Of a DNA stretch of 64,000 bases, positions 1 through 16,964 are shown in pieces; positions within the stretch are counted from its first letter, which is position 1; each line of letters starts with the position of its first letter. Below the pieces are notes generated by a model. That model was not told the DNA's origin. It did no database searches and saw only the letters and a program-made list of their open reading frames with translations. The stretch is from Deltaproteobacteria bacterium (GTDB taxonomy: Bacteria; Myxococcota_A; Polyangia; DRWM01; JAAZOP01). The stretch lies in NCBI GenBank assembly GCA_016218765.1, contig JACRCZ010000068.1, positions 1 to 64,000 of the forward strand. The letters are read 5' to 3'. The translations under genes and the position numbers were made by a program.

Positions 1-53
1 GCCGCCGCCGACGCTGAACACGCCGCCCCCGCTACCGGGTCACTTGCCCTACC

Positions 54-89
54 CTGCGGCTCTGCCGCTCTGCGGCTCTGCGCGAAATT
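54..89. repeat. CAGAGCCGCAGAG short tandem repeat
   Basis: Read on the minus strand this is a GCAGAGCCGCAGAGC-like run. It lies in the 217-base stretch before the first gene, which otherwise holds only a small CCCCC-AGTT-GGGGG inverted repeat near 124-137 and the repeat pair at 142-262. I see no gene in 1-217. Confidence 0.6.
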
Positions 90-141
90 CCTCTTCCGGT
101 CCGCAGCGCGGCGCGTCGCCCCCAGTTGGGGGGATGCACCC

Positions 142-262
142 CCCGGACCCCTTCCATCTGTGTCCATCTGTGTTCATCGGTGGTTTTCTGCTTCCCCCCT
201 TCCCTTTCCCTCCCCGCTTATCTGTGTTTGTCGGTGTCCATCGGTGGTTTCTTGACCACCTC
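142..262 (-). repeat. ACAGATGGACAC-family repeat, two copies
   Basis: On the minus strand there are two copies of an A-rich unit of the form CCACCGATGRACACMGA followed by a G-rich spacer. The same family recurs at 16843-16875 and 23753-23960. The first copy runs into the 3' end of the DNA polymerase IV frame and supplies its last codons. Confidence 0.8.
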
Positions 263-1408
263 CCCCCCGAACTTGTCGTGCAGGGCATCCACGGCGCGGT
301 CGAGCCTCCGGCGCCGCTCGTGCGCCTCGTCCCGGAACAGCGGCCGCTGCCCGCTCTCCGGGTCCGCCAGGCGGAAGGCCGCCAGGCCCACGAGTCGCAT
401 CGCCACGCGCAGGTCGAACTCCGGCAACAGCGCGAAGGCCGCCCGCTCCAGCTCCACCGCGTTGTCCGTCGGCGTCTCGAGCGTCGCCTGCCGCGTCCAG
501 AGCCGGAAGTCGTGCGTCTTGAGCTTCACCCGCACGCCGCCCGCGACCAGCCGCTCGTCCCGCAGCCCCCGCGCCACCCGGGCCGCCGCCTCACGCAGCA
601 GCGGCCGGATCGCGGCTTCGCCGACGACGTCCTCCTCGAGCGTCATCTCGGACCCCAGGCTCTTGCGTTCTCTCCCGGGCTCGACATCCCGCGGATCGTC
701 GGCCAGGGCGAGGCGGTGGATGTGTTCGCCCAGGGCGCCCAGGTCCCGCACCAGGCGGGCGCGGTCGGCGCGCGCGACGTCGCCGATCGTGCGCAAGCCC
801 ATCCGCTCCAGCTCCGGCAGCGTCTTTTCCCCGACGCCCCACAGCCGTGAGACCGGCAGGGGCGCGAGGAACTCCGCGACTCGATCCCCCGGCACGATCG
901 TCAGTCCGTCCGGCTTGTGGAGGTCGCTGGCCACCTTGGCCACGAACTTGGTCGTGCTGATCCCGACGGAGACCGTGAGACCGTCGGTGGCTTCGCGCAC
1001 CTCGCGCTTGATCCTCCGCCCGATCTCTTCCGGCGGGCCGAACAATCGTTCGGCTCCGGTCAGGTCGAGGAACGCCTCGTCCAGGGAGAGCGGCTCGACG
1101 GCGGGCGAGAAGCGCCCGAAGACTTCCATGACCTGCCCGGAGACCTCCTGGTAGCGCTCGAAGTTCGGCGGCGCGACGATCGCCTGGGGGCAGCGGCGCA
1201 GGGCGACGGCCATGGGCATCGCGCTGTGGACGCCGCACGGCCGCGCCTCGTAGCTCGCGGTGGAGACGACGCCGCGGCGGCTCGGCCCGCCCACGATCAC
1301 GGGCTTGCCGCGCCATTCCGGGTGGTCGTGCTGTTCGACGGCCGCGTAGAACGCGTCCATGTCGGCATGGACGATGACCCGCGGCCAGGCATCGGAGGAG
1401 TGGGCCAC
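218..1408 (-). CDS. dinB: DNA polymerase IV (Y-family translesion polymerase)
   Basis: Error-prone Y-family polymerase that extends primers across damaged template in the cytoplasm. The 396-residue protein opens with the palm motif HADMDAFYAAVEQ (metal ligand Asp16) and has SLDEAFLD around residues 108-115 (catalytic Asp110/Glu111). Helix-hairpin-helix and little-finger regions follow, and length is normal for DinB. The GTG start is chosen because it lies just before the conserved first strand; no good Shine-Dalgarno is visible. The native C-terminus probably ends near DKFGGEVV. The final KPPMDTDKHR is encoded by a dispersed repeat and is not conserved family sequence. I see no clear SOS box upstream. 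It lies 18 bases downstream of a PQQ-propeller gene on the same strand. Confidence 0.95.
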   Translation of the reverse strand: MAHSSDAWPRVIVHADMDAFYAAVEQHDHPEWRGKPVIVGGPSRRGVVSTASYEARPCGVHSAMPMAVALRRCPQAIVAPPNFERYQEVSGQVMEVFGRFSPAVEPLSLDEAFLDLTGAERLFGPPEEIGRRIKREVREATDGLTVSVGISTTKFVAKVASDLHKPDGLTIVPGDRVAEFLAPLPVSRLWGVGEKTLPELERMGLRTIGDVARADRARLVRDLGALGEHIHRLALADDPRDVEPGRERKSLGSEMTLEEDVVGEAAIRPLLREAAARVARGLRDERLVAGGVRVKLKTHDFRLWTRQATLETPTDNAVELERAAFALLPEFDLRVAMRLVGLAAFRLADPESGQRPLFRDEAHERRRRLDRAVDALHDKFGGEVVKKPPMDTDKHR

Positions 1409-1426
1409 GGGCAGAGGCTACGACAG

Positions 1427-9693
<8,267 letters not shown>

Positions 9694-9797
9694 GAAGTGC
9701 GGGGAGTGCGGGGAGTGCGGGGAGTGCGGGGAGTGCGGGGGGCGCGGGGAGTGCGGGGAGTGCGGGGAGTGCGGGGGGCGCGGGGAGTGCGGCGGTT
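9694..9797. repeat. Decamer tandem array (GGGGAGTGCG)
   Basis: About ten imperfect copies of the 10-base unit GGGGAGTGCG, some with GGCGCGGG variants, begin directly after the trpS stop codon. The same unit on either strand occurs at 15512-15583, 19430-19490 and in degenerate form at 62276-62322. All copies lie between genes. Confidence 0.9.
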
Positions 9798-9944
9798 GCC
9801 TCCACTCCGAACGTGCTTATTCGATGCTCGTGACCCCGCGGGCGGCTTGTCCGTCGCGCGGAGCGTCGGCGCGCGGCGGCCGAAACGGCTTTCTCGCCTC
9901 TCGCGAGGATCCGCTCGACCCGGCGGCGGCGCGGGAGCAGTCCG

Positions 9945-11351
9945 ATGACCACGGTGGCGGCACGGCTGGGTCGGTTCGTGGAGCGTGCGTCGTTCGAGGA
10001 TCTCTCGCAGCCCGCGCGAGAGGCGCTGAAGATCCGCGTGCTCGACTCGCTGGGCTGCGCGATCGGTGCGCTGGGCGCGCAGCCGGTGCGTGCGGTCCGC
10101 GGCCACATCGACGACTTCGCGAGATCGGGGCCGAGCACGTTGATCGGCGGGGGCACGGCGTCGCCGGACCTGGCGGCGCTGCACAACGGCGCGCTGGTCC
10201 GGTACCTCGACTTCAACGACAGCTACCTTGCCCCCGGCGAGTCGTGCCACCCCAGCGACAACCTCGGCGCCGTGCTCGCCGCCGCGGAGCTGCGGGGGAC
10301 GACCGGGCGGGACCTCATGACCGCGCTCGCGGTTTCGTACCAGGTGCAGTGTCGCCTGAGCGACGCGGCTCCCGTTCGTGCGCGCGGATTCGACCACACG
10401 GTCCAGGGCGCGTACGGCGCCGCGGCCGGCGTGGCGAAGGCGTTGGGCCTGGACGCGCAGCGCACCGCGCACGCGCTCGCGATCGCGGGTGCGTCGCTCA
10501 ACGGGCTGCGGGTCACGCGCACCGGCCGGCTCTCCCACTGGAAGGGGCTGGCGGCGCCGTTCGCGGCGGCGGGCGCGACGCAGGCCGCATTTCTGGCGAT
10601 GCGCGGCGTCACCGGTCCGCTGGAGGTTTTCGAGGGCAAGAAGGGATTTTTCGAGACGATTGCCGGGCCGGCGCACATCGCCTGGGAGGACGAGGACCTG
10701 GAGCGCGTCCGGGGGACGGCGCTCAAGCGCTACAACGCCGAGGTGCACGCGCAATCGGCGGTGGAGGGGCTGCTGGAGCTGCGGGCGCGCCACGGGCTGC
10801 TTCCCGACGAGGTCGCGTCCATCGAGCTGGACACGTTCGCCGTGGCGTTCCACATCATCGGCGGCGGCGAGGAGGGCGACAAGACGCGGGTGGCGACGAA
10901 GGAGGAGGCCGACCACAGCCTCCCGTACATGCTCGCGGCGGCGATGCTGGACGGCAAGCTGACGCCGGAGCAGTACGTGCCCGAGCGGATCGCGCGCGAC
11001 GACGTGCAGGCCCTCCTGCGCCGCGTGCGCGTGACGATGCACGATGCGTACAGCGCGCGGTTTCCGGCGGAGGTTCCCTGTCGCGTGTCCGTGGTGCGCC
11101 GCGACGGCAGTACGGTGAGCCTGGAGAAGCGCGACTACCTCGGCTACCCGACGCGTCCGATGCCCTGGTCCGAGGTTTTCGAGAAGTTCCGCCTCACCGC
11201 GAACGACCGTGCCGACGACGCGCTCCTGGCCGGCATCGCGGGCGTGGTCGAGGGCCTGGAGGACGCACCGCTCTCCCGGCTCACCGGCCTTCTGGGCCGC
11301 GCGGGCGCGGTCCCCGGCTGGCACATCGACGAGCGAAGGAGTCCGTCATGA
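9945..11351 (+). CDS. MmgE/PrpD family protein (2-methylcitrate dehydratase-like)
   Basis: 468 residues. MmgE/PrpD proteins dehydrate 2-methylcitrate or related hydroxy-tricarboxylates; some members act on other substrates such as itaconate or iminodisuccinate. Visible family features are the N-terminal RVLDSLGCAIGALGA helix, the LNGALVRYLDFNDSYL segment carrying putative active-site Asp residues, a PSDNLGAVLAAAE stretch, and GRLSHWKGLAAPFAAAGA. Start ATG has GGAG upstream. The stop overlaps the next ATG (ATGA), so translation is probably coupled to a ComA-like protein. No prpB or prpC lies nearby, so propionate catabolism is not supported by context and the substrate is unknown. Confidence 0.85.
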   Translation: MTTVAARLGRFVERASFEDLSQPAREALKIRVLDSLGCAIGALGAQPVRAVRGHIDDFARSGPSTLIGGGTASPDLAALHNGALVRYLDFNDSYLAPGESCHPSDNLGAVLAAAELRGTTGRDLMTALAVSYQVQCRLSDAAPVRARGFDHTVQGAYGAAAGVAKALGLDAQRTAHALAIAGASLNGLRVTRTGRLSHWKGLAAPFAAAGATQAAFLAMRGVTGPLEVFEGKKGFFETIAGPAHIAWEDEDLERVRGTALKRYNAEVHAQSAVEGLLELRARHGLLPDEVASIELDTFAVAFHIIGGGEEGDKTRVATKEEADHSLPYMLAAAMLDGKLTPEQYVPERIARDDVQALLRRVRVTMHDAYSARFPAEVPCRVSVVRRDGSTVSLEKRDYLGYPTRPMPWSEVFEKFRLTANDRADDALLAGIAGVVEGLEDAPLSRLTGLLGRAGAVPGWHIDERRSPS

Positions 11352-12190
11352 CGACGCGAAGGGAGCCCGAGCCGCGCGCGTTCGATTTCGTGCGCCTGAA
11401 CGAGCGGGAGGCCAAGCCGCGGACCCGCGGCATCACCGAGATCCGCGGGCCGTACTACTCGGCACTCGGACACAACAGCCTGACCGACATCCTGACGACG
11501 ATGGGCCCCTGGGTGGACGCGCTCAAGTTCGCCGGCGGTTCGTTCGCGTTGATGCCCCGGCGCGTGGTGCGGGAGCTGACGGAGCTGTGCCACCAGCACG
11601 ACGTCCTGGTGTCCACCGGCGGGTTCATCGAGCACGTCCTCGCCCGCGGGGGCAAGGAGCTGGTCGGCCGCTACATCGTGGAGTGCCGCGAGCTGGGTTT
11701 CGACATCGTGGAGCTGTCCGCGGGTTTCGTGACGCTTCCGACCGACGACTGGCTGCGTCTCGTCGAGCGCGTGCAGCAGGCCGGCCTCAAGGCGAAGCCC
11801 GAGGTGGGGATCCAGTTCGGCGCGGGGGGCGGCACCGCGGCGGCGGAGCTGGCGGCGGAGGGCACGCAGGACCCGGCCTGGGCGATTGCGCGTGCGAAGC
11901 GCTTCCTCGACGCCGGGGCCTACCAGATCATGATCGAGTCCGAGGGCATCACGGAGAGCGTCGAGCGCTGGCGGACGGACGTCCCCGCGAAGTTCATCGC
12001 GGCGCTGGGCACGGAGAAGCTGATGTTCGAGGCTGCCGATCCCGCGGTCTTCTCCTGGTACGTGACGAACTACGGCCCCGAGGTGAACCTGTTCGTCGAC
12101 CACAGCCAGATCGTGCAGCTCGAGGCCTTGCGCTCCGGCCTGTGGGGCACCAAGGCCACGTGGGGCCGCGTCGTCACGTTCAAGGGCTAG
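11348..12190 (+). CDS. ComA-like phosphosulfolactate synthase family protein
   Basis: 280 residues, a TIM-barrel protein of the (2R)-phospho-3-sulfolactate synthase (ComA)/HSA32 family. ComA adds sulfite to phosphoenolpyruvate in coenzyme M synthesis, whereas many bacterial and plant homologues have other or unknown roles. Supporting segments are RGITEIRGPYYS, the Lys strand VDALKFAGGSF, the VSTGGFIEHVL and DIVELSAGFVTLP strands, KPEVGIQFG, YQIMIESEGI and a C-terminal VNLFVDHSQIVQLE. ATG overlaps the upstream stop (ATGA). With only a PrpD-type partner and no comB or comC nearby, coenzyme M synthesis is unlikely. The pair may form an undescribed two-step pathway. Confidence 0.8.
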   Translation: MTTRREPEPRAFDFVRLNEREAKPRTRGITEIRGPYYSALGHNSLTDILTTMGPWVDALKFAGGSFALMPRRVVRELTELCHQHDVLVSTGGFIEHVLARGGKELVGRYIVECRELGFDIVELSAGFVTLPTDDWLRLVERVQQAGLKAKPEVGIQFGAGGGTAAAELAAEGTQDPAWAIARAKRFLDAGAYQIMIESEGITESVERWRTDVPAKFIAALGTEKLMFEAADPAVFSWYVTNYGPEVNLFVDHSQIVQLEALRSGLWGTKATWGRVVTFKG

Positions 12191-12340
12191 GGGCGCGCGC
12201 TCGTCCCGTCGCGAGCACCGCGGCGTCGCAGCAGGAGACGGTGAGACAGACGGCGGGGTGCGAGGTCGGCGGTCTCCCCGGCGCCGAATCCTTCGCCAAT
12301 GCGGGAGGATGCGGCGGCGGGTTGTCCGGGCGCCTTCGTT

Positions 12341-12357
12341 GCGTGCCGCTGGCACGC
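12341..12357. other. Inverted repeat upstream of the propeller lipoprotein gene
   Basis: GCGTGCC-GCT-GGCACGC is a perfect 7-base stem with a 3-base loop. It lies in the 233-base gap between 12190 and 12424, which otherwise shows nothing recognisable. It could be an operator or a weak hairpin; there is no T-tract for a terminator. Confidence 0.35.
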
Positions 12358-12423
12358 GGATCGCTTGCCCCGTCGTTGCGCCCGCGGCCGCAGGAGGAAG
12401 CCTGTGGGCGCGGGAGGTCGACC

Positions 12424-15400
12424 ATGACGCGCCGCACGGCGGTAATTCTGGCAGGACTGCTCGCCATCCTGCTGTTCGCTTGCACGGATCAGAACAAGAC
12501 GACGGGCCCGCCGCAGGGCGGTCCGACCGTGTTTTCGTCGGCCCGTCCTCCGAGCGGAGGCGGCCGGGGCGCCGAAGACGGCGTGGGCGGCCTTCCCGGG
12601 GACGGCACGCCTCCCGGCGGCGATCCCGGACCCGCGCGGGCGATCGAGGAGGCCGACATCGTCAAGGTCGCGGGAGACACCGTGTACGCGCTCTCCTCGT
12701 ACCGCGGCCTGACCGTGATCGACATCAGCAACCCCGGCGACCTGCGCAGCCTCGGCCACCATCGCATGTTCGGGACTCCGTTCGAGATGGTCCTGCGCGG
12801 CGGCGTGGCGTACGTGCTCTTCTCCTCCTTCTGGACGTGGGCCTGGGACGCGGCGTCCGGGGCCTGGTCGTGGGAATCGAGCGGCCGCATCGTCGCGCTC
12901 GACGTCTCGGACCCGGCCGCGATCGCCGAGCTGGGCACGTTCGAGCTGTCCGGGGAGATCAGCGATTCGCGCGTCGTCGGCGACGTGCTCTACGCCGTGG
13001 CCTACGAGAGCGGCTGGTGCTGGGACTGCGCTTCCACCCCGCAGACGACGGTTTCGGCGCTCCGCATCGCCGATCCGTCGTCCATCGCCCTGGTCGACCG
13101 CCTGACCTTCGCGGAGGACGGCTGGTACGGCGGGAGGCGCAGCATCGCGGTCACGCCGGAGCGCCTCTACGTTTCCGGTTGGCGGTACGACGAGTCCGGG
13201 ATGGTCGCGAGCTCGACGATCCAGGTGGTCGACATCTCGGACCCCGGCGGCGTGCTGCGTCCCGGCACGACCGTGGCCGTTGCCGGACAGATCGAGAATC
13301 GCTGGCAGATGGACGAGACGGGAGGCGTGCTGCGCGTCGTCAGCCAGCCCGGCTGGTGGTGGGGCTCCGAGGCGGCCGAACCCGTGGTCGAGACGTTCGA
13401 GGTCGTCTCGTCCGACGACATCCGGCCGCTGGGGCGGCTGGCGCTGGCGTTGCCGCGGCCCGAGGACCTGATGAGCGTGCGATTCGACGGGCCGCGCGCC
13501 TACGCCGTCACGTTCCAGCGCATCGATCCGTTGTTCCTGATCGACCTTTCCGACCCCGCGAACCCCGTGCAGCGCGGCGAGCTGGAGCTGCCCGGCTGGC
13601 TGTTGTACCTCGAGCCTCGCGGCGACCGTCTGGTTGCCCTGGGGTGGGACGACGGCGCCGGCTGGTCGGGCGCGATGGCCGTCTCGCTCTTCGACGTCGC
13701 CGACCTGGACGCGCCGCTCCTCATCGAGCGCGTCGCGTTCGGCGGGGAGTGGGGCTGGATGCCCGAGGATCAGGACCGCATCCACAAGGCGTTCCGCGTC
13801 CTGGACGGCCTGGGCCTGATCCTGATGCCCTTCGCCGGCTGGGCCTACGACGAGCCGCGCGGGACCGGCTCGTACCGGAGCGGCGTCCAGCTCATCGACT
13901 TCTCGCGGGACGACCTTGCGTTGCGCGGCGTTGCGGCCCACGAGGGTTTCGCCCGGAGGGCGTTCGTGCACCGCGACGCCCTGTTCGCGCTCTCCGACGA
14001 GCGCCTCGACTCCTACGACCTCGCCGACCGCGACAACCCCGCCCCGCTCGACGGCGTGACGCTCGCCCGCGCCGTGTACCGTGTGGCGCGCATCGGTGAC
14101 CACGTCGCGGAGCTGGTGGCGGACTGGTGGACGAACGAGGCGCGCCTGGAGGTCTTCACGGTGGTCGAGCCGGACGCGCTGCGCCCGGTGGGCTCGATGG
14201 GCCTGGCCGTCCTGCGTCCCGCGGACGCTCCCGCGTACGACTACTGGTCGGGTTTCGCGTACTGGGACGCGCAGCTCTTCTCCCGGGGTGCCGACCTCTA
14301 CCTGTTGTGGGGAGAGTCCGGCTGCGCCGGGGGAACCGACCCCTACGGGTGCACGAGCTGGGAGAGCCGCACCGGGGTCGCGGTCATCGATCTATCGGAC
14401 CCGGCAGCCCCGCGCCTGGTCTCGCAGGCCCGCTATCCGATCCTTTTCCCCGGCTCCTACCTCTGGTGGTCCTTCGGGACCATCGAGTCCGGCAGGACCG
14501 TCGCGCAGCTCGGCTCGACGCTCGTTCTCCGCCCGCCGTCGTGGGCGTGGTACGGCTGGCGCGAGGCCGGCGAGACGACCGACTCTCCTCCGCCCCCGAC
14601 GCTCGAGGTGCTCGACCTGTCCGATCCCGCCGTCCCGCGCCACGCATCCTCCGTCACGCTGCCCGGCGGTTTCGAGTTCGGCTCGCTGCTCGTCGACGGC
14701 TCCTCGGTCGTCACCTCGCACGCCGAGCCGCTCGACGACACCGGAGGCACGGTCCGCTTCTACCTCGACCGCATCGATCTCGCGGACCCCGACCGGCCCG
14801 TCCTTGCTCCTGCGGTCAACATCCCCGGGTCCCCGGTGTGGTTCGACGGCGCCGCCGGGCGCCTCGTGACGGTCGACTACCGGCGCGAGGAGCGGACGAC
14901 CCCCACGTGGGAGGAATGCGTCGGTCCGTCGGGCTGGTCCCCCGACACGTGGTGGGACCCCACGACGCTCGTCTGCTCGTCCCTGCGCCGCAGCCTGAAC
15001 CTCCTCGCGGTTGCGGGCGACACGGCGACGCTGCTCGACAGCGAGGAGCCGGTCGACGCGGTGATCGGGGCGGTGCGGGTGACGCCGGAGCGCCTGTTCG
15101 TCGGGACGACCGCGTCCTCCTGGGGCTGGGTCGTCGGCCCCGGCGCCGAGGACGGGGGCGTCGCGAGGCCGGGCGGGGCGACGGCCTCGGCCGGGGCCAA
15201 GACGGTGTCGCCCGATCCGCGGCCCGAGCTGCTGACGTTCACCGGACTGCAGGACGGCGACCTCGTGGAGCGTTCCCGCCTGCGCCTGGACGAGCCTTCG
15301 GCCCGGCTGGTGGAGGCGCGGGGCACGCGCGCCTTCGTTCTGGCCGATTCTCCGCCGGCGTTGGCGCTGTACCAGGCGGCGACGCCGGCCGCGACGTACC

Positions 15401-15510
15401 AGGAGCGGCGGCAGCTCCTGGCGGGTTACGGCTACGACGTTCAGGTCTTCGACGACCTCGTTCTCTCCGCCGGCGGCTCCTGGGGCGTCCAGGCGATCCC
15501 GCTTCCGTAG
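12424..15510 (+). CDS. Large beta-propeller lipoprotein (LVIVD-like/Beta_propel type)
   Basis: 1028 residues. A lipoprotein signal (LLAILLFAC, Cys20) is followed by a Gly/Pro-rich linker and then long beta-propeller repeats. The recurring blade signature is [VL]-[TI]-[VL]-[IL]-D-[IL]-S-[ND/DP]-P, as in LTVIDISNPGDLRSLG, VALDVSDPAAIAELG, VVDISDPGGVL, LIDLSDPANPVQRGEL, VIDLSDPAAPRLVSQ and LEVLDLSDPAVPRHAS. This is typical of LVIVD repeats and of secreted Beta_propel proteins. It is unusually rich in Trp, often in WSW/WWWG clusters. Start ATG has GGAGG ten bases upstream. It is probably anchored in the outer or inner membrane facing the periplasm or surface. No catalytic residues are recognised and the role is unknown. 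Confidence 0.85.
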   Translation: MTRRTAVILAGLLAILLFACTDQNKTTGPPQGGPTVFSSARPPSGGGRGAEDGVGGLPGDGTPPGGDPGPARAIEEADIVKVAGDTVYALSSYRGLTVIDISNPGDLRSLGHHRMFGTPFEMVLRGGVAYVLFSSFWTWAWDAASGAWSWESSGRIVALDVSDPAAIAELGTFELSGEISDSRVVGDVLYAVAYESGWCWDCASTPQTTVSALRIADPSSIALVDRLTFAEDGWYGGRRSIAVTPERLYVSGWRYDESGMVASSTIQVVDISDPGGVLRPGTTVAVAGQIENRWQMDETGGVLRVVSQPGWWWGSEAAEPVVETFEVVSSDDIRPLGRLALALPRPEDLMSVRFDGPRAYAVTFQRIDPLFLIDLSDPANPVQRGELELPGWLLYLEPRGDRLVALGWDDGAGWSGAMAVSLFDVADLDAPLLIERVAFGGEWGWMPEDQDRIHKAFRVLDGLGLILMPFAGWAYDEPRGTGSYRSGVQLIDFSRDDLALRGVAAHEGFARRAFVHRDALFALSDERLDSYDLADRDNPAPLDGVTLARAVYRVARIGDHVAELVADWWTNEARLEVFTVVEPDALRPVGSMGLAVLRPADAPAYDYWSGFAYWDAQLFSRGADLYLLWGESGCAGGTDPYGCTSWESRTGVAVIDLSDPAAPRLVSQARYPILFPGSYLWWSFGTIESGRTVAQLGSTLVLRPPSWAWYGWREAGETTDSPPPPTLEVLDLSDPAVPRHASSVTLPGGFEFGSLLVDGSSVVTSHAEPLDDTGGTVRFYLDRIDLADPDRPVLAPAVNIPGSPVWFDGAAGRLVTVDYRREERTTPTWEECVGPSGWSPDTWWDPTTLVCSSLRRSLNLLAVAGDTATLLDSEEPVDAVIGAVRVTPERLFVGTTASSWGWVVGPGAEDGGVARPGGATASAGAKTVSPDPRPELLTFTGLQDGDLVERSRLRLDEPSARLVEARGTRAFVLADSPPALALYQAATPAATYQERRQLLAGYGYDVQVFDDLVLSAGGSWGVQAIPLP

Positions 15511-15511
15511 C

Positions 15512-15583
15512 GCCCCCCGCACTTCCCCCACTTCCCGCACTTCCCCCACTTCCCGCACTTCCCCCACTTCCCGCACTTCCCTA
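15512..15583. repeat. Decamer array (CCCCCACTTCCCGCACTT)
   Basis: Alternating CCCCCACTTC and CCGCACTTCC units, the reverse complement of the 9694-9797 family, follow directly on the stop of the propeller lipoprotein gene. Confidence 0.9.
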
Positions 15584-15704
15584 GTGGCTATGTTGGCGCC
15601 CGGAGGTGGCGCGGTGACGCGGCCTGCATCGGGATTCCGGGATCGAGGGGAGCGGGGCCGGGCCATCGCCTCGCTGCTGTCCGGCTATGAGGTCGCGTGA
15701 GCCG

Positions 15705-16796
15705 ATGGCCACCCTGTTTCTCGGCGGCGACGTGATGCTCGGCCGGGGCGTCGACCAGATCCTCCGGCATCCGAGCCGTCCGCGCCTCCACGAGCCGTGG
15801 GTCCGGGACGCGCGGGACTACGTCGCCCTGGCCGAGGGCCGCAACGGCCCGGTTCCCCGGCGCGCGGGCCCCGGGTACCCGTGGGGCACCGCGCTGGCCG
15901 AGCTGGCACACGCGGCGCCGGACCTGCGACTCGTCAACCTCGAGACGAGCGTCACGCGCAGCGACGAGCGTTGGCCCGGCAAGGGCATCCACTACCGGAT
16001 GCACCCCGACAATGCCGACTGCCTCGCCGCCGCCGGAATCGACCTCTGCGTCCTCGCCAACAACCACGTCCTCGACTGGGGCCGCCCCGGCCTCCTGGAG
16101 ACCCTCGAGACCCTCGAACACCTCGGCATCGCGACCGCGGGCGCCGGACGCAATCGTGACGAGGCGCGGCGTCCGGCGGCGCTGGCGACGCCGGCCGGCG
16201 GCCGGGTGCTGGTGCTGGCCGCGGCCTTCGGGTCGAGCGGCGTTCCCGAGGGCTGGGCGGCCGGGCCCGACACGCCGGGGGTCTTCCTGGCGTCGGATGA
16301 TCCGGACGACGCCGCCGAGATGTGCCGCATCGTCGCGGCCGAGCGGCGCGCGGGCGACGTGGCGGTCGCTTCGCTGCACTGGGGCGGGAACTGGGGATAC
16401 GAGGTGCCGGGGGTTCATCGGCGGTTCGCCCACCGCCTGATCGACGGCGGCTTCGACGTCGTGTACGGCCATTCCTCCCACCATCCGCGGCCGATCGAGA
16501 CGTACCGCGACCGACTGATCCTGTACGGCTGCGGGGATCTGTTGAACGACTACGAGGGGATCAGCGGGCACGAGGAGTTCCGCGGCGATCTTTCGCTGAT
16601 GTACTTCGCGACCCTTCACGCGGGCGGAGCGCTCGAGCGGCTGCGGATGTTCCCGCTCCGCATCCGCAAGCTCTCCCTCGAGACCGCCGCTCTCGCCGAC
16701 GCCGCCTGGCTCCGCGAGGTGCTCGCGCGCGAGTCCGGCCCCTTCGGTACGCACCTCGACGGACAGGCGGACGGTTCGATCGTCCTGCGTTCCTGA
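15705..16796 (+). CDS. CapA-family metallophosphatase-like protein
   Basis: 363 residues of the CapA/PgsA family, metallophosphatase-fold proteins linked to poly-gamma-glutamate or capsule synthesis. Visible motifs are LFLGGDVMLGR at the N-terminus (first metal Asp), VNLETSVT, CVLANNHVLDWG (the NNH metal/phosphate motif), VASLHWGGNWGYEV and VYGHSSHHPRPIE (C-terminal GHxxH). Unlike PgsA there is no N-terminal membrane anchor. ATG at 15705 is preferred because GAGG lies upstream and the fold starts at once; 15687 is an in-frame alternative. No capB or capC ligase genes are adjacent, so a role in polyglutamate is not supported by context. Confidence 0.88.
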   Translation: MATLFLGGDVMLGRGVDQILRHPSRPRLHEPWVRDARDYVALAEGRNGPVPRRAGPGYPWGTALAELAHAAPDLRLVNLETSVTRSDERWPGKGIHYRMHPDNADCLAAAGIDLCVLANNHVLDWGRPGLLETLETLEHLGIATAGAGRNRDEARRPAALATPAGGRVLVLAAAFGSSGVPEGWAAGPDTPGVFLASDDPDDAAEMCRIVAAERRAGDVAVASLHWGGNWGYEVPGVHRRFAHRLIDGGFDVVYGHSSHHPRPIETYRDRLILYGCGDLLNDYEGISGHEEFRGDLSLMYFATLHAGGALERLRMFPLRIRKLSLETAALADAAWLREVLARESGPFGTHLDGQADGSIVLRS

Positions 16797-16842
16797 CTTC
16801 CCCGGGTGCCCTTGCACGAATCCGGGTTCGGACAGGAGGGGG

Positions 16843-16875
16843 AAGCCACAGATGAACACAGATGAACACAGATTC
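16843..16875 (+). repeat. ACAGATGAACAC-family repeat
   Basis: CCACAGATGAACACAGATG followed by AACACAGATT, preceded by GGAGGGGGAAG. It is the same element as at 142-262 and 23753-23960 and lies in the 168-base gap between the CapA-like gene and the next membrane protein gene. Confidence 0.85.
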
Positions 16876-16964
16876 CGGCCAGGAGGACGACTCGGACCTG
16901 TGCAGCGCAGCTGACCTGTGAGCTCCCGTTGCTCCGGCGACCCGGACCCGATAGCGTCTCGCCG

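Noticed and set aside
1-217. A small plus-strand gene upstream of dinB
   Set aside because: The open stretches are repeat sequence (CAGAG and ACAGATGGACAC families) with no protein-like composition.
11348-12190. Coenzyme M biosynthesis locus
   Set aside because: Only a ComA-like gene is present; comB, comC and comDE-type genes are not nearby, and the partner is PrpD-like.
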